Shown piece after piece: positions 47,101 to 54,900 of a DNA stretch of 64,000 bases (position 1 is its first letter; every line of letters starts with the position of its first letter). The translations under genes were made by a program, and so were the position numbers. The DNA is taken from assembly GCA_049649525.1 (NCBI GenBank), contig JBARZE010000065.1, positions 1 through 64,000 of the forward strand, written 5' to 3'. The DNA is from JAAURB01 sp049649525 (lineage in GTDB: Bacteria; Cyanobacteriota; Cyanobacteriia; Cyanobacteriales; Microcoleaceae). The notes below the pieces were generated by a model that was given only the letters and a program-made list of their open reading frames with translations, was not told where the DNA came from and did not search any database.

Positions 47101-47773
47101 GACACTCGTAACCGATAATATTCCGTTGAATGCGGGATGCTTAAAACCACTCAATATTATTATCCCGGAAGGCTGTATGCTGAACCCTCGTTACCCAGCG
47201 GCAGTGGTGGCAGGGAACGTGGAAACCTCACAAGTGATTGTCGATGCGTTATATGGTGCGTTAGGCGTTATGGCAGCCTCTCAAGGAACCATGAATAACT
47301 TTACCTTCGGTAACCAACGCTATCAATATTACGAAACCATTTGCGGGGGTTCGGGGGCCGGAGTTGATTTTGAGGGGACAGATGCGGTACACACTCACAT
47401 GACCAATTCTCGCTTAACTGACCCGGAAGTATTGGAATGGCGGTTTCCTGTATTGTTGGAACAGTTTAGTATTCGTCCTAACAGTGGCGGTTTGGGACAT
47501 CATCGCGGTGGCAACGGTATTATTCGGCGAGTTCGGTTTTTAGAAACCATGACCGCAGCAATTTTATCCGGACATCGTCAAGTTCCTCCCTTTGGTCTCG
47601 AGGGCGGAAAACCCGGTTCAGTCGGACACAATACAGTGATTCGTCAGGACGGAACTATCGAGGAATTAGGCAGTACAGCCACAGTTGAAATGCAGCCAGG
47701 GGATACCTTCGTCATTGAAACCCCCGGAGGCGGTGGCTACGGTGATACTTCAAATAAATCACCCCAAACTTAA
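44111..47773 (+). CDS. 5-oxoprolinase / hydantoinase A-B fusion
   Basis: A 1220-residue single-chain protein. The HyuA part (about 1-690) opens with FWVDRGGTFTDIVACKPDG and holds ISFDMGGTSTDVA, the actin-like ATP site. The HyuB part (about 705-1215) holds DFSCAIFDQNGELVANAPH and a C-terminal TPGGGGYGD. The fused form matches ATP-dependent 5-oxoprolinase, which converts 5-oxo-L-proline plus ATP to glutamate. Hydantoin or acetophenone-type activity is possible because the families overlap. Linkage to gshA in the same neighbourhood supports the glutathione-cycle role. Its probable regulator is the divergent LysR gene. Confidence 0.88.
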   Translation: MNLISDKNSNQFQFWVDRGGTFTDIVACKPDGTLVTHKLLSENPDRYSDAVIQGIRDILGITADQPIPSEQISEVKMGTTVATNALLERKGDRTVLIITKGFQDALRIGYQNRPDIFACQIILPELLYEQVIEVDERYDAAGNELKAIEVEPIKTALQSVYSQGIKSCAIVLMHSYRYPNHEQQIAKIAEEIGFTQISVSHQVSPLMKLISRGDTTVVDAYLSPILYRYIDRVSHQLNCNNEPVELMFMQSNGGLVNANQFQGKDSILSGPAGGIVGAVQTSLRAGFNKIISFDMGGTSTDVAHYNGEYERQFETEIAGVRMRTPIMAIHTVAAGGGSLLAFDGSRYRVGPESAGANPGPACYRMGGQLTVTDCNVMLGKIQPQFFPKVFGIKGNLPLDGEIVQQKFTELATKIKQQTGETKTPEEVATGFITIAVNNMANAIKKISLQRGYDVSDYTLCCFGGAGGQHACLIADTLGIQTIFIHPYAGVLSAYGMGLADVRVIRERSIEIELNSETFSNLKTILLELETECYQELTDDKIETTAVFQANLKYIGTDSTLTVNLTDSVADIITEFEQEHQSRYGFIKPEKALIVESVSVEIIQHLAVVEEPQYTRNRSQIAEPISTVKMYTANQWQDTPLFQRKDLQPGDVIVGPAIITEGIGTNIIEPDWQGKVSDKNHLVLTRQSAKVLENIAITVNKNTSKPDPVRLEIFKNLFQFIAEQMGIVLQNTASSVNIKERLDFSCAIFDQNGELVANAPHIPVHLGSMSESVRSLIDAKNKEIKPGDVYLLNNPYEGGTHLPDITVITPVFDREKQQILFYVASRGHQADIGGITPGSMPPYSTRVEEEGILLTHFQLVNQGEFQETALRETLSSGDYPARNPEMNLADLQAQIAANKKGVQELHQMVNQYGLETVQTYMGYVQDNAEESVRKAIEVLKEGEFTYPMDIGSQIKVKITLDKNQRNAIIDFTGTSPQVESNFNAPKAVCMAAVLYVFRTLVTDNIPLNAGCLKPLNIIIPEGCMLNPRYPAAVVAGNVETSQVIVDALYGALGVMAASQGTMNNFTFGNQRYQYYETICGGSGAGVDFEGTDAVHTHMTNSRLTDPEVLEWRFPVLLEQFSIRPNSGGLGHHRGGNGIIRRVRFLETMTAAILSGHRQVPPFGLEGGKPGSVGHNTVIRQDGTIEELGSTATVEMQPGDTFVIETPGGGGYGDTSNKSPQT

Positions 47774-48025
47774 TCACTCAGAGATTGAGAAAAATTGTTC
47801 TCGACGCAGAATAATTTCCCCATGTCCTGCCACCCATGCCACCCACTCTTCCTCAGAAAGAGGACACAGCAGTAAGGCTTCGTCGTCGCTATAGGGGTTG
47901 GGTCGTTCCCAGAGATGAACCCAACTTCTAGGTTCGGGGGCAATACAACACCGCAGTCCAGGAATAACAGAATAGTGAGGACTGGTAGTGCGGGGTGAGT
48001 GAAGCTGCAAATTGAGTTTGGTCAT
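47774..48025 (-). CDS. Small hypothetical protein
   Basis: The ATG at 48025 is chosen because GGAAAG lies just upstream; an earlier ATG would add 18 residues. The 83-residue product contains SWVHLWERPNPYSDDEALLL followed by CPLSEEEWVAWV and a GEIILRREQF end. The tryptophan-rich, well-ordered sequence and normal codon use suggest a real, soluble protein of unknown function. It abuts the convergent oxoprolinase stop (47773/47774), so the two transcripts probably overlap. Confidence 0.6.
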   Translation of the reverse strand: MTKLNLQLHSPRTTSPHYSVIPGLRCCIAPEPRSWVHLWERPNPYSDDEALLLCPLSEEEWVAWVAGHGEIILRREQFFSISE

Positions 48026-48267
48026 CGTCTTTCCATTGAACCCCAAGAAAAATTTAGTCATTAAGGAGTGAACTTCCATAGAAAAATTATACTTATTTCT
48101 GTATTAAAAGATACATAATATATATTTATCTTCAAGGAATTTTGCAAAACTTGATGATTTTGTGAGGAAAGCATCATAAATTAATCTCCAGATGGGTGAA
48201 AATCCTCTACAATAACTTTTGTTAAGAAAATCAGAAGTCTATCAATTCAATTTAGGAGAATACAGCT

Positions 48268-48702
48268 ATGGCTTTATCTGTTGGTACAAAAGCCCCAGAA
48301 TTTACCACAAAAGATGATACAGGCAAGACAGTTTCTCTGTCTGACTTCGCGGGCAAAGTCGTTGTGTTGTATTTCTATCCCAAAGACGATACCCCAGGCT
48401 GTACAAAAGAAGCCCAAAGTTTTCGGGATAACTACAAAGACTACGAAGGCAAAGATATGGTCGTCCTGGGTGTCAGCATGGACGATGAAGCCTCTCACAA
48501 GGCATTTAAAGAAAAATATGGCTTACCGTTTAATTTGTTGGTAGACTCTGATGGCGCAATTACCAAAGCTTACGATGTAGAAGGCGGCGGCTATTCTAAG
48601 CGTGTCACTTACATTATCAATGGTGAAGGCATGATTGATGTAGTCGATGAAAATGTTAAAACAGGGACTCATGCTCAAGATATTTTAGCTAAAATGAGCT
48701 AA
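48268..48702 (+). CDS. bcp: Thioredoxin-dependent thiol peroxidase (peroxiredoxin Q / BCP)
   Basis: A 144-residue BCP-family peroxiredoxin. The peroxidatic cysteine is C45 in DDTPGCTKEAQSF. The second cysteine that most PrxQ proteins carry five residues later is Q50, and no other cysteine is present, so this copy should work by the 1-Cys route with an external thiol. It reduces hydroperoxides. A strong ribosome site (TTAGGAGAA) precedes the ATG, and a terminator follows the gene. Confidence 0.93.
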   Translation: MALSVGTKAPEFTTKDDTGKTVSLSDFAGKVVVLYFYPKDDTPGCTKEAQSFRDNYKDYEGKDMVVLGVSMDDEASHKAFKEKYGLPFNLLVDSDGAITKAYDVEGGGYSKRVTYIINGEGMIDVVDENVKTGTHAQDILAKMS

Positions 48703-48738
48703 TTAATCTGCTTGAATTAACAATTTGAAATATTATTC

Positions 48739-48774
48739 AGCCGCCTTTTCAGGAAATTGAGGGCGGTTTTATTA
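48739..48774 (+). terminator. Rho-independent terminator after bcp
   Basis: CCGCC (48741-48745) pairs with GGCGG (48762-48766), with CAG/TTG-type inner pairing, followed by TTTTATTATT. It starts 37 bases after the bcp stop. Confidence 0.7.
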
Positions 48775-48864
48775 TTGATGTAAATTTTTATCAGCTTTAA
48801 TTGCATTGTCTATCTCTTAAAATCCTTCATGATAAGATCATGGAGAGTTTGAGAATGCTCTGAT

Positions 48865-49722
48865 ATGAAAACTGATACAATTTTCTATAGCCTATTTCAA
48901 GAGTTTCCTCGCTTCTTTTTTGAACTGATTAACTGTTCTCCTGAGGAAGCTTCTGCTTATGAATTTACCTCCCGTGAAATTAAGCAACTTGCTTTTCGGA
49001 TTGATGGTTTGTTTTTACCCAAAACTGAAGATTCAGTTAAACCTTTTTATCTGGTAGAAGTTCAATTTCAACCCGATCCTGATTTATATTACCGTATTTT
49101 CGGGGAATTATTTCTCTATTTACGACAATATAAACCCCCCCATCCCTGGCGTGTTGTTGTTCTTTATCCCAGTCGCAATATCGAAGTCGAACAACCGTTG
49201 CAATTTGAGGAACTACTGAACTGTTCTCGTGTGCAACGAATTTATTTAGATGAGTTAGAAGCAACCGCAGAACGTTCAATTGGCGTAGGAGTTGTTAAAC
49301 TAGTAATTGAACCCGAACAAACAGCGGGAGAGCAAGCGAGGCAACTGATTGCCCAAGCGAGACTTCAACTCACTGATGTTAACGTTCAACGGGATTTAAT
49401 TAATCTGATTGAAACGATTATTGTTTACAAATTACCCCAAAAAAGCCGTGAGGAAATTGCTGCTATGTTAAATTTAACTGAAGAGCTGAAACAAACTCGA
49501 TTTTATCAGGAAGTTAAACAAGAAGGAATTGAGGAAGGTCTCGAACAAGGTTTAGAACAAGGTCTCGAACAAGGACAACGTCAAGCTCAGTTAAATGCGA
49601 TTCCGCGTATGGTGAGTTATGGATTAAATGCGGAAACGATTGCTCAATTATTAGATTTACCTTTAGAGTTTGTTCAGGAAACAATGACTGAAATTCAGCA
49701 GGATGATTCTTTATCCTCCTAA
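48865..49722 (+). CDS. Rpn-family (DUF2887) recombination-promoting nuclease / transposase-like protein
   Basis: A 285-residue member of the Rpn/DUF2887 group, abundant in cyanobacteria. Residues 1-140 form a PD-(D/E)XK-type nuclease fold: IDGLFLP near 46-52 and VEVQFQ near 67-72 supply the acidic residues. The C-terminal part is a helical tail with a three-fold GLEQ repeat, encoded by a 12-bp DNA repeat at 49537-49572, then a small helical domain (YGLNAETIAQLLDLPLEFVQ). These proteins are linked to DNA exchange and mobile elements. Its last 12 bases overlap the convergent Trypco1-type gene. Confidence 0.85.
   Translation: MKTDTIFYSLFQEFPRFFFELINCSPEEASAYEFTSREIKQLAFRIDGLFLPKTEDSVKPFYLVEVQFQPDPDLYYRIFGELFLYLRQYKPPHPWRVVVLYPSRNIEVEQPLQFEELLNCSRVQRIYLDELEATAERSIGVGVVKLVIEPEQTAGEQARQLIAQARLQLTDVNVQRDLINLIETIIVYKLPQKSREEIAAMLNLTEELKQTRFYQEVKQEGIEEGLEQGLEQGLEQGQRQAQLNAIPRMVSYGLNAETIAQLLDLPLEFVQETMTEIQQDDSLSS
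49537..49572 (+). repeat. 12-bp coding tandem repeat (GLEQ x3)
   Basis: GGTCTCGAACAA, GGTTTAGAACAA, GGTCTCGAACAA in register with the reading frame of the Rpn-type gene. In-frame gain or loss would change the length of the tail. Confidence 0.8.
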
Positions 49723-50145
49723 TTCTTCGGATGGAAAAGAACACTTGACTGTGATTTTCAGGTTACTTTTTGCTGTTCCTTTTGTCACGTAGGGAACCCC
49801 CGCTTCTCCGCCCACTTCCACACCAAATTCTAACGTTACTTCTTCAATATTGGCAACTGCGATTTGCTTAAAAGCATTTAACGTAAAAGTTGTATAAGCT
49901 TTTATCGTATTTTCTATCGCTTGAAAACTTTGGCTGGCTTCTTGTGTAATTGAATCGGTTTGTTGTTCCAATCGATCTCGCAGACTCTGATTCCTATTAT
50001 CAAAAAAACCTTTTTCTCTGGGATTTTCTACTTCTAAAGATTCATTAGTTTGAGAGGGTTCAGAAACCGGAATATTAATATTTTCTGTGGCTTCAATATA
50101 AATTGTTGTTCCGTCTTCCAATTGAATGGGAGTCAGTTGAACCAT
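49711..50145 (-). CDS. Trypco1 (CU044_2847-type) conflict-system protein
   Basis: The ATG at 50145 is preferred to an upstream in-frame start because the conserved strand MVQLTPIQLEDGTTIYIEAT then begins the protein. The 144-residue product has the trypsin-co-occurring domain 1 pattern: an N-terminal beta-pair, a variable linker rich in Q/S/E, a helix (FQAIENTIKAYTTFTLNAF), then VTLEFGVEVGGEAG and NLKITVKCSF. Such proteins are reported beside trypsin or caspase effectors and STAND ATPases in bacterial NTP-dependent conflict systems. Here the divergent neighbour, 99 bases away, is a caspase-STAND protein, which fits. The biochemical role of Trypco1 is unknown. Confidence 0.72.
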   Translation of the reverse strand: MVQLTPIQLEDGTTIYIEATENINIPVSEPSQTNESLEVENPREKGFFDNRNQSLRDRLEQQTDSITQEASQSFQAIENTIKAYTTFTLNAFKQIAVANIEEVTLEFGVEVGGEAGVPYVTKGTAKSNLKITVKCSFPSEELGG

Positions 50146-50244
50146 ATCTAAAATTATCCTCAAAATTGTTATATCTAACTTTCCAGTTTAAGCTAGAACA
50201 GAGAGGAAAACTCATAAAGTTCTCGATCGGGAGGAATATGAGGA

Positions 50245-53082
50245 ATGAGTCGAGATGCGTTGGTGGTTGGGATTAACTATTACGAAGACAAAACCCTACA
50301 ACTGACTGCACCCGTAGAAGATGCCAAGGCGATCGCCAAACGTCTCCAACAGGATGGTAACTTTAAGGTGCGAACCCTTTTGGCTACCTCAGAAAATAGC
50401 AAAATTCTGTTAACTCAACTCGAAGATGCACTCATTCGACTGTTTCAACCCGGCGGTAACCAGATTCCGGATACTGCTTTATTTTACTTCTCTGGGCATG
50501 GTTTACAGAAGAAAAAAGCTTTTTCTGAGGGGTTTTTAGCCACCAGCGATGTTTATCCGGATGCTGGACTTTATGGACTTCGGTTGCAGTGGTTACAGCA
50601 ACTGTTAATCAAAAGCCAAATTAAACAACAGATTATCTGGTTAGACTGTTGTCATAGTGGAGAATTCCGGGTTACAGAAGCCAACCCAAAAGACCAAGGA
50701 CAAGCCAGAGATCGTTGTTTTATTGCCGCTTCTCGTCAATTTGAACCCGCTTATGAAGGACTGAATACTCCCTATAGTGCGATGACAAAGGTGTTGTTAG
50801 AAGGACTCGATCCAACTCGTTATCCTGATAGTCGCCTCACCAACTATACTTTAACCACGTATATCGATAATCATCTTAAAAATACGCCTCAACGTCCAAT
50901 TTTTACTAACTTTGGGGAAGTCATTGAACTGATCCGTCCCGATACTACCCCAGTTGCAAAACCTCAGATATCCGCTTCTGATATTTGTCCTTACAAAGGC
51001 TTAGAATTTTTTACCGAAGAAGATCACGAAGATTTTTATGGACGGACGCAACTCACCGATAAACTATTAGCAAAAGTCAGTCAAACTAATTTTTTAGCTG
51101 TTTTAGGGGCATCTGGAAGCGGTAAATCATCTATATTGAGAGCAGGACTATTATATCAGCTTAAACTGGGTCAACGTATTTCCGGTAGCGATCAATGGCG
51201 TTTTTATATTTTACGACCCGGAGAACATCCGTTAGATAATCTCGCTTTAGCATTTCTCGATCCGGCTTTATCAAATATTGAACGCGCTACCCAATTACAC
51301 CAGGCAAAAGCATTAATTCAACAAGGCGCAAAAGGGTTACAAAATTTAGTTCAAGCTACTTCAGCCAGTCGAGTTGTTTTGATTATCGATCAGTTTGAAG
51401 AGGTGTTTAATAGTCCTGAGAAAGAACAGTTTTTTGAATGTATTTTAGAGGGCAATATTTCTCAGTTATGCATCATTATCGCCATGCGGGCAGACTTTTT
51501 CGGTAAATGTGTCGAGGCAGAATATAGCGGACTGGCAAAACGAATACAAGATAACCAAATTATTATTATTCCGATGAATACTCAGGAGTTGGAAACAGCG
51601 ATCGCACAACCTGCCAAGGGAGTAGGATTAGAGATTGAAACAGAACTCACTCAACGGATGATCGCGGATGTTGACGGATCTCCGGGAAGTTTACCCTTGT
51701 TGCAATATACCCTAACAGAGCTATGGAAACAACGGCAGGAAAATCGCTTGCAATTAACCACCTATCAGCAGTTAGGCGGCGTAGGCGGAACCCTGGATAA
51801 ACGGGCAACAGCAGTTTACAATCAATTAAACCAAGCGCAACAAGCCATAATACGGCATATTTTTCTATCGTTGACGCAGTTAGGAGAGGGAACAGAAGAT
51901 ACCCGCCGACGAGTGATGAAGTCAGATTTAATCACGGCGAAACATTCAGAAGCGGTAGTGGATACAGTTATACAGAAGTTAGCGCAGGAGAAGTTATTGG
52001 TAACCAGTGATCCTGGAATAACGGCTAGCAGTCAGCCTCAAGGGGTAGAAGTTGTGGATGTCCCCCACGAAGCCTTAATTCGTCATTGGAAACTATTGCG
52101 ACAGTGGTTGAGTGAAAGTCGAGATCATTTAAGGAAAAAACGGCAAATAGAAGCCGCCGCCGCAGACTGGCGCAACCATCAGCAAGCAAAGGATTATCTA
52201 TTGCAGGGAAAACGGTTACAAGAAGCCAGGGAATTTCAGCGGGAAAATGCAGAACAATTTCCGTTATCGAAGCAGACTGAGAGGTTGATTCAAGCTAGTG
52301 TTAGGAGTCGGCGAAATAATCGGGTTAAATTAGCCAGTGTTTTGATGATTCCGGTAATGATTGTTATTGCAATTGTTGAGCCACCCATGAGACAAGCAAG
52401 AATTGACCGGATTATATCTATGCTAAGAACAGGAGAAGGAGGAATTAGAGAGTTAGAATATCTTGTTGAAGGCTGTGATGTGCAAATCAGGACTTTGCTA
52501 CCAAAAGATCTAGCAAACTTTTTATTTGGGAATTGTGTTGATTTAACAAGCTTTAAATTTTCTCAAGGCTTATACCTTGTGAACGCCAATCTTAGGGACG
52601 CTAGCCTTGTGAACGCCAACCTTAGGGACGCTAGCCTTGTGAACGCCAACCTTAGAGACGCTAGCCTTAGGTTTGCCGACCTTAGGAGCGCTAACCTTGG
52701 GCTAGCCAACCTTAGGGACGCTAGCCTTGTGGGCGCCAACCTTAGAGACGCTAGCCTTAGGTTTGCCGACCTTAGGTTTGCCGACCTTAGGTTTGCCAAC
52801 CTTGGGCTAGCCGACCTTAGGAACGCCAACCTTGGGCTAGCCGACCTTAGGGACGCCAAGCTTGGGAGCGCCAACCTTAGGGGAGCTGATTTTACAGAGG
52901 ATGAAGTTTGGGGAAAAGTCAAGAATTTAACGCCTGAACAGATCAAATCTGCTTGCTATTGGCAAGAAGCAAAATTTGATCGGGATTTTCAGAAACAATT
53001 AGAGTCATCTCCTGACCCAGAAACACCGCCAGATTGTAGTTTTTGGGAGGATATTGAGAGTCAGGATACACAACAAAAGTAA
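50245..53082 (+). CDS. Caspase (C14)-nSTAND1 ATPase-pentapeptide repeat protein
   Basis: A 945-residue effector-type protein. Residues 1-235 are a caspase/metacaspase protease with catalytic H85 (FSGHG) and C136 (LDCCHSGE). Residues about 248-640 are an nSTAND1-type ATPase: CPYKGLEFF linker, Walker A GASGSGKS at 288-295, Walker B VVLIIDQFEE. A membrane-like segment lies near 697-712 (SVLMIPVMIVIAIVEPP). Residues about 780-880 are pentapeptide repeats (NLRDASLVNA...). In such proteins the ATPase and repeats are thought to sense an invader or stress and oligomerise, and the caspase to kill or halt the cell. The start overlaps a GGAGG-like site (GGGAGGAATATGAGGA). Target is unknown. Confidence 0.88.
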   Translation: MSRDALVVGINYYEDKTLQLTAPVEDAKAIAKRLQQDGNFKVRTLLATSENSKILLTQLEDALIRLFQPGGNQIPDTALFYFSGHGLQKKKAFSEGFLATSDVYPDAGLYGLRLQWLQQLLIKSQIKQQIIWLDCCHSGEFRVTEANPKDQGQARDRCFIAASRQFEPAYEGLNTPYSAMTKVLLEGLDPTRYPDSRLTNYTLTTYIDNHLKNTPQRPIFTNFGEVIELIRPDTTPVAKPQISASDICPYKGLEFFTEEDHEDFYGRTQLTDKLLAKVSQTNFLAVLGASGSGKSSILRAGLLYQLKLGQRISGSDQWRFYILRPGEHPLDNLALAFLDPALSNIERATQLHQAKALIQQGAKGLQNLVQATSASRVVLIIDQFEEVFNSPEKEQFFECILEGNISQLCIIIAMRADFFGKCVEAEYSGLAKRIQDNQIIIIPMNTQELETAIAQPAKGVGLEIETELTQRMIADVDGSPGSLPLLQYTLTELWKQRQENRLQLTTYQQLGGVGGTLDKRATAVYNQLNQAQQAIIRHIFLSLTQLGEGTEDTRRRVMKSDLITAKHSEAVVDTVIQKLAQEKLLVTSDPGITASSQPQGVEVVDVPHEALIRHWKLLRQWLSESRDHLRKKRQIEAAAADWRNHQQAKDYLLQGKRLQEAREFQRENAEQFPLSKQTERLIQASVRSRRNNRVKLASVLMIPVMIVIAIVEPPMRQARIDRIISMLRTGEGGIRELEYLVEGCDVQIRTLLPKDLANFLFGNCVDLTSFKFSQGLYLVNANLRDASLVNANLRDASLVNANLRDASLRFADLRSANLGLANLRDASLVGANLRDASLRFADLRFADLRFANLGLADLRNANLGLADLRDAKLGSANLRGADFTEDEVWGKVKNLTPEQIKSACYWQEAKFDRDFQKQLESSPDPETPPDCSFWEDIESQDTQQK
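52581..52890 (+). repeat. 30-bp/15-bp tandem repeat encoding the pentapeptide tail
   Basis: GAACGCCAACCTTAGGGACG with CTAGCCTTGT forms a 30-bp unit repeated at 52581, 52611 and 52641 almost without change. Related 15-bp half-units (TTTGCCGACCTTAGG, GGGCTAGCCGACCTT) continue to about 52890. The near-identity at third codon positions shows that the repeat spread by DNA duplication, not only protein selection. Confidence 0.85.
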
Positions 53083-53556
53083 GACAATATTGTAGGTTAT
53101 CGGGTGTGGGGTGTCTCACACTTGCGGGTATCAAATATCAGGTATCTGACTCCTTGGACAATAAATTGAGTGTCATGTCATTATGCTAAATAGCATCTAA
53201 ACGAGTTGATTAGGACATGGGTAATTATGGATTCTCTCAGTGGAGGGAATGACAGTTTATATTTTGCCCTAACTATTTTATTCTTTAGTAGAAATAGCAT
53301 CTAAACGAGTCTTTCACTAATCTACCGATTGTTCTATTGCCGAAGCATCACTCAGAGAAACTAATTCTCGGATTCAATCATCAAAAAACTCAGATGTACA
53401 ACTGTTGATAATTAATCGTTTCATGCGATTTTAAGGAGTTATATCTACTGTTGAAATGATACGGGATTATAGCATCAGTGAATCTGAAATGAGTTGAGTG
53501 ATGTTTAAGGTAAGGCAATAGAAAATAGTTAAAAAATTATCAGTGATTTATTCAAG
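53083..53556. other. Intergenic region with a 19-bp direct repeat and an ORF remnant
   Basis: AAATAGCATCTAAACGAGT occurs at 53188-53206 and again at 53292-53310, 104 bases apart. Bases about 53320-53433 are an open, protein-like frame without a start (SIAEASLRETNSRIQSSKNS, ending FMRF-stop). Together they may be the scar of a lost mobile element or gene; no transposase is recognised. Confidence 0.45.
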
Positions 53557-54873
53557 ATGACTACCACTCAAATTTCTCCTCTTACCGAAAAGCACTTACA
53601 ATTAGAAATCACTACAGATACCTTATTTAAAGCAAGTCCTGTTGATTCAACAGCGCTAAACGAAACAGAAAAAACTGTCCTCAAAGCGGGTCAAACGTTG
53701 ACAGTTATTAAATATGGATTAGTCGATGGTCATTTAAAAGTTTTATTAGAAGAAAGTCTTCCGGTTGTTGGTTCTTTCGGTTATATTTATGCTGAACATA
53801 TCAGTTCTCGTAATAAGCAGGAGCATTTTGATTTCGATTTTGAGCAAGTCACTGATACAGATATTCATGCTGAGCTGTGGATTACTAAAAATACGTTAAT
53901 TAAGAAACAACCGATTGACAGTTCTGTTTTAGAATCCGATCAGTTAACTACACTGTCATTAGGACAAACATTTGTTGTTTATGGATATGCCTCTATTCAA
54001 GGACATTTTCGGGTCAATTTAGCTGACTCTATTCCTGGATTTGGTAATGTTGGATATGTTTATTGGCAACACGTTCGTTTACTTCGAGATGGCAAAGAAA
54101 TTCCTTATAATCCTGATGCCATTACAATGACAGTTCAACAGGAAACTGTGATTAAAAAAGTACCGAAACAGATCGATCAGTTAGACAGTTCGGAAAAAGT
54201 AATATTATCTGAAGGACAAGTTTATAATCTGAATAGTTATAGCGTGAATGAAGGTCATATAAAAGTAGCTTTAACTGAAGAATTATCAGATTTTGGTGAG
54301 ATGGGTTATGTCCTACCCAAAAATATTAGTTTTAAACAAGGCGGCAAACCATTTAATCCTATTCCTCCCCATTTAGAGTTAAATATTCCCTATTTTTCTC
54401 AACGAGATAATCCGCGTTATTCCTGGTCTACTTGTAACGTTACATCGATTGCGATGGCGCTATTTTATCATGGATTACGTTCTCGTTCGGGCGGACAATT
54501 AGAGGATGAATTATTACAATGGTGCTTTGATTATGCAGGCGCAGACTCACAAACCGATCACAGTGTTTTATCCGCACTCATTCAGGCTTACAACTTTAAA
54601 ACCAGTTTTAGTACAACCCGAAATTGGATAGAAGTAAAAGAAGAATTAATTAATCGTCGCCCGGTTGTTTTAGCGGGAGATTTTACCCCATCCGGTCATA
54701 TTATTACCCTGATTGGTTATAACGAACAAGGCTATATTGTTCACGATCCTTGGGGTGATGCTTATACCAATTACTCCAATACAGAAGGTAAACGGCTGTT
54801 ATATTCTTACAGTTATCTAGATCAAGTTGCAGGGCCAGAAGGCAATATCTGGGCGCATTTTATTAGTAAGTAA
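53557..54873 (+). CDS. C39-like (papain-fold) peptidase with three N-terminal SH3-like repeats
   Basis: A 438-residue protein. The N-terminal 270 residues hold three copies of a roughly 75-residue beta-rich unit (each with LxAGQTLTVIKYG/LSLGQTFVVYGYA/LSEGQVYNLNSYS, GHxKVxL and FGxxGYVYxxHI). The C-terminal domain (about 275-438) is a Peptidase_C39_2-type cysteine protease with C293 in STCNVTSIAMAL, H381 in PSGHIITLIGY and HDPWGDAY. There is no signal peptide. It could cleave peptides at the cell surface or in the cytosol; placement after the caspase-STAND gene hints at, but does not show, a shared role. Confidence 0.8.
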   Translation: MTTTQISPLTEKHLQLEITTDTLFKASPVDSTALNETEKTVLKAGQTLTVIKYGLVDGHLKVLLEESLPVVGSFGYIYAEHISSRNKQEHFDFDFEQVTDTDIHAELWITKNTLIKKQPIDSSVLESDQLTTLSLGQTFVVYGYASIQGHFRVNLADSIPGFGNVGYVYWQHVRLLRDGKEIPYNPDAITMTVQQETVIKKVPKQIDQLDSSEKVILSEGQVYNLNSYSVNEGHIKVALTEELSDFGEMGYVLPKNISFKQGGKPFNPIPPHLELNIPYFSQRDNPRYSWSTCNVTSIAMALFYHGLRSRSGGQLEDELLQWCFDYAGADSQTDHSVLSALIQAYNFKTSFSTTRNWIEVKEELINRRPVVLAGDFTPSGHIITLIGYNEQGYIVHDPWGDAYTNYSNTEGKRLLYSYSYLDQVAGPEGNIWAHFISK

Positions 54874-54900
54874 TAGCAATTCGACTTCGCTCATTGCAAG

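Noticed and set aside
52563..52946. Antisense ORF opposite the pentapeptide region
   Set aside because: It is the mirror of the tandem repeat and has no start signal; a shadow frame.
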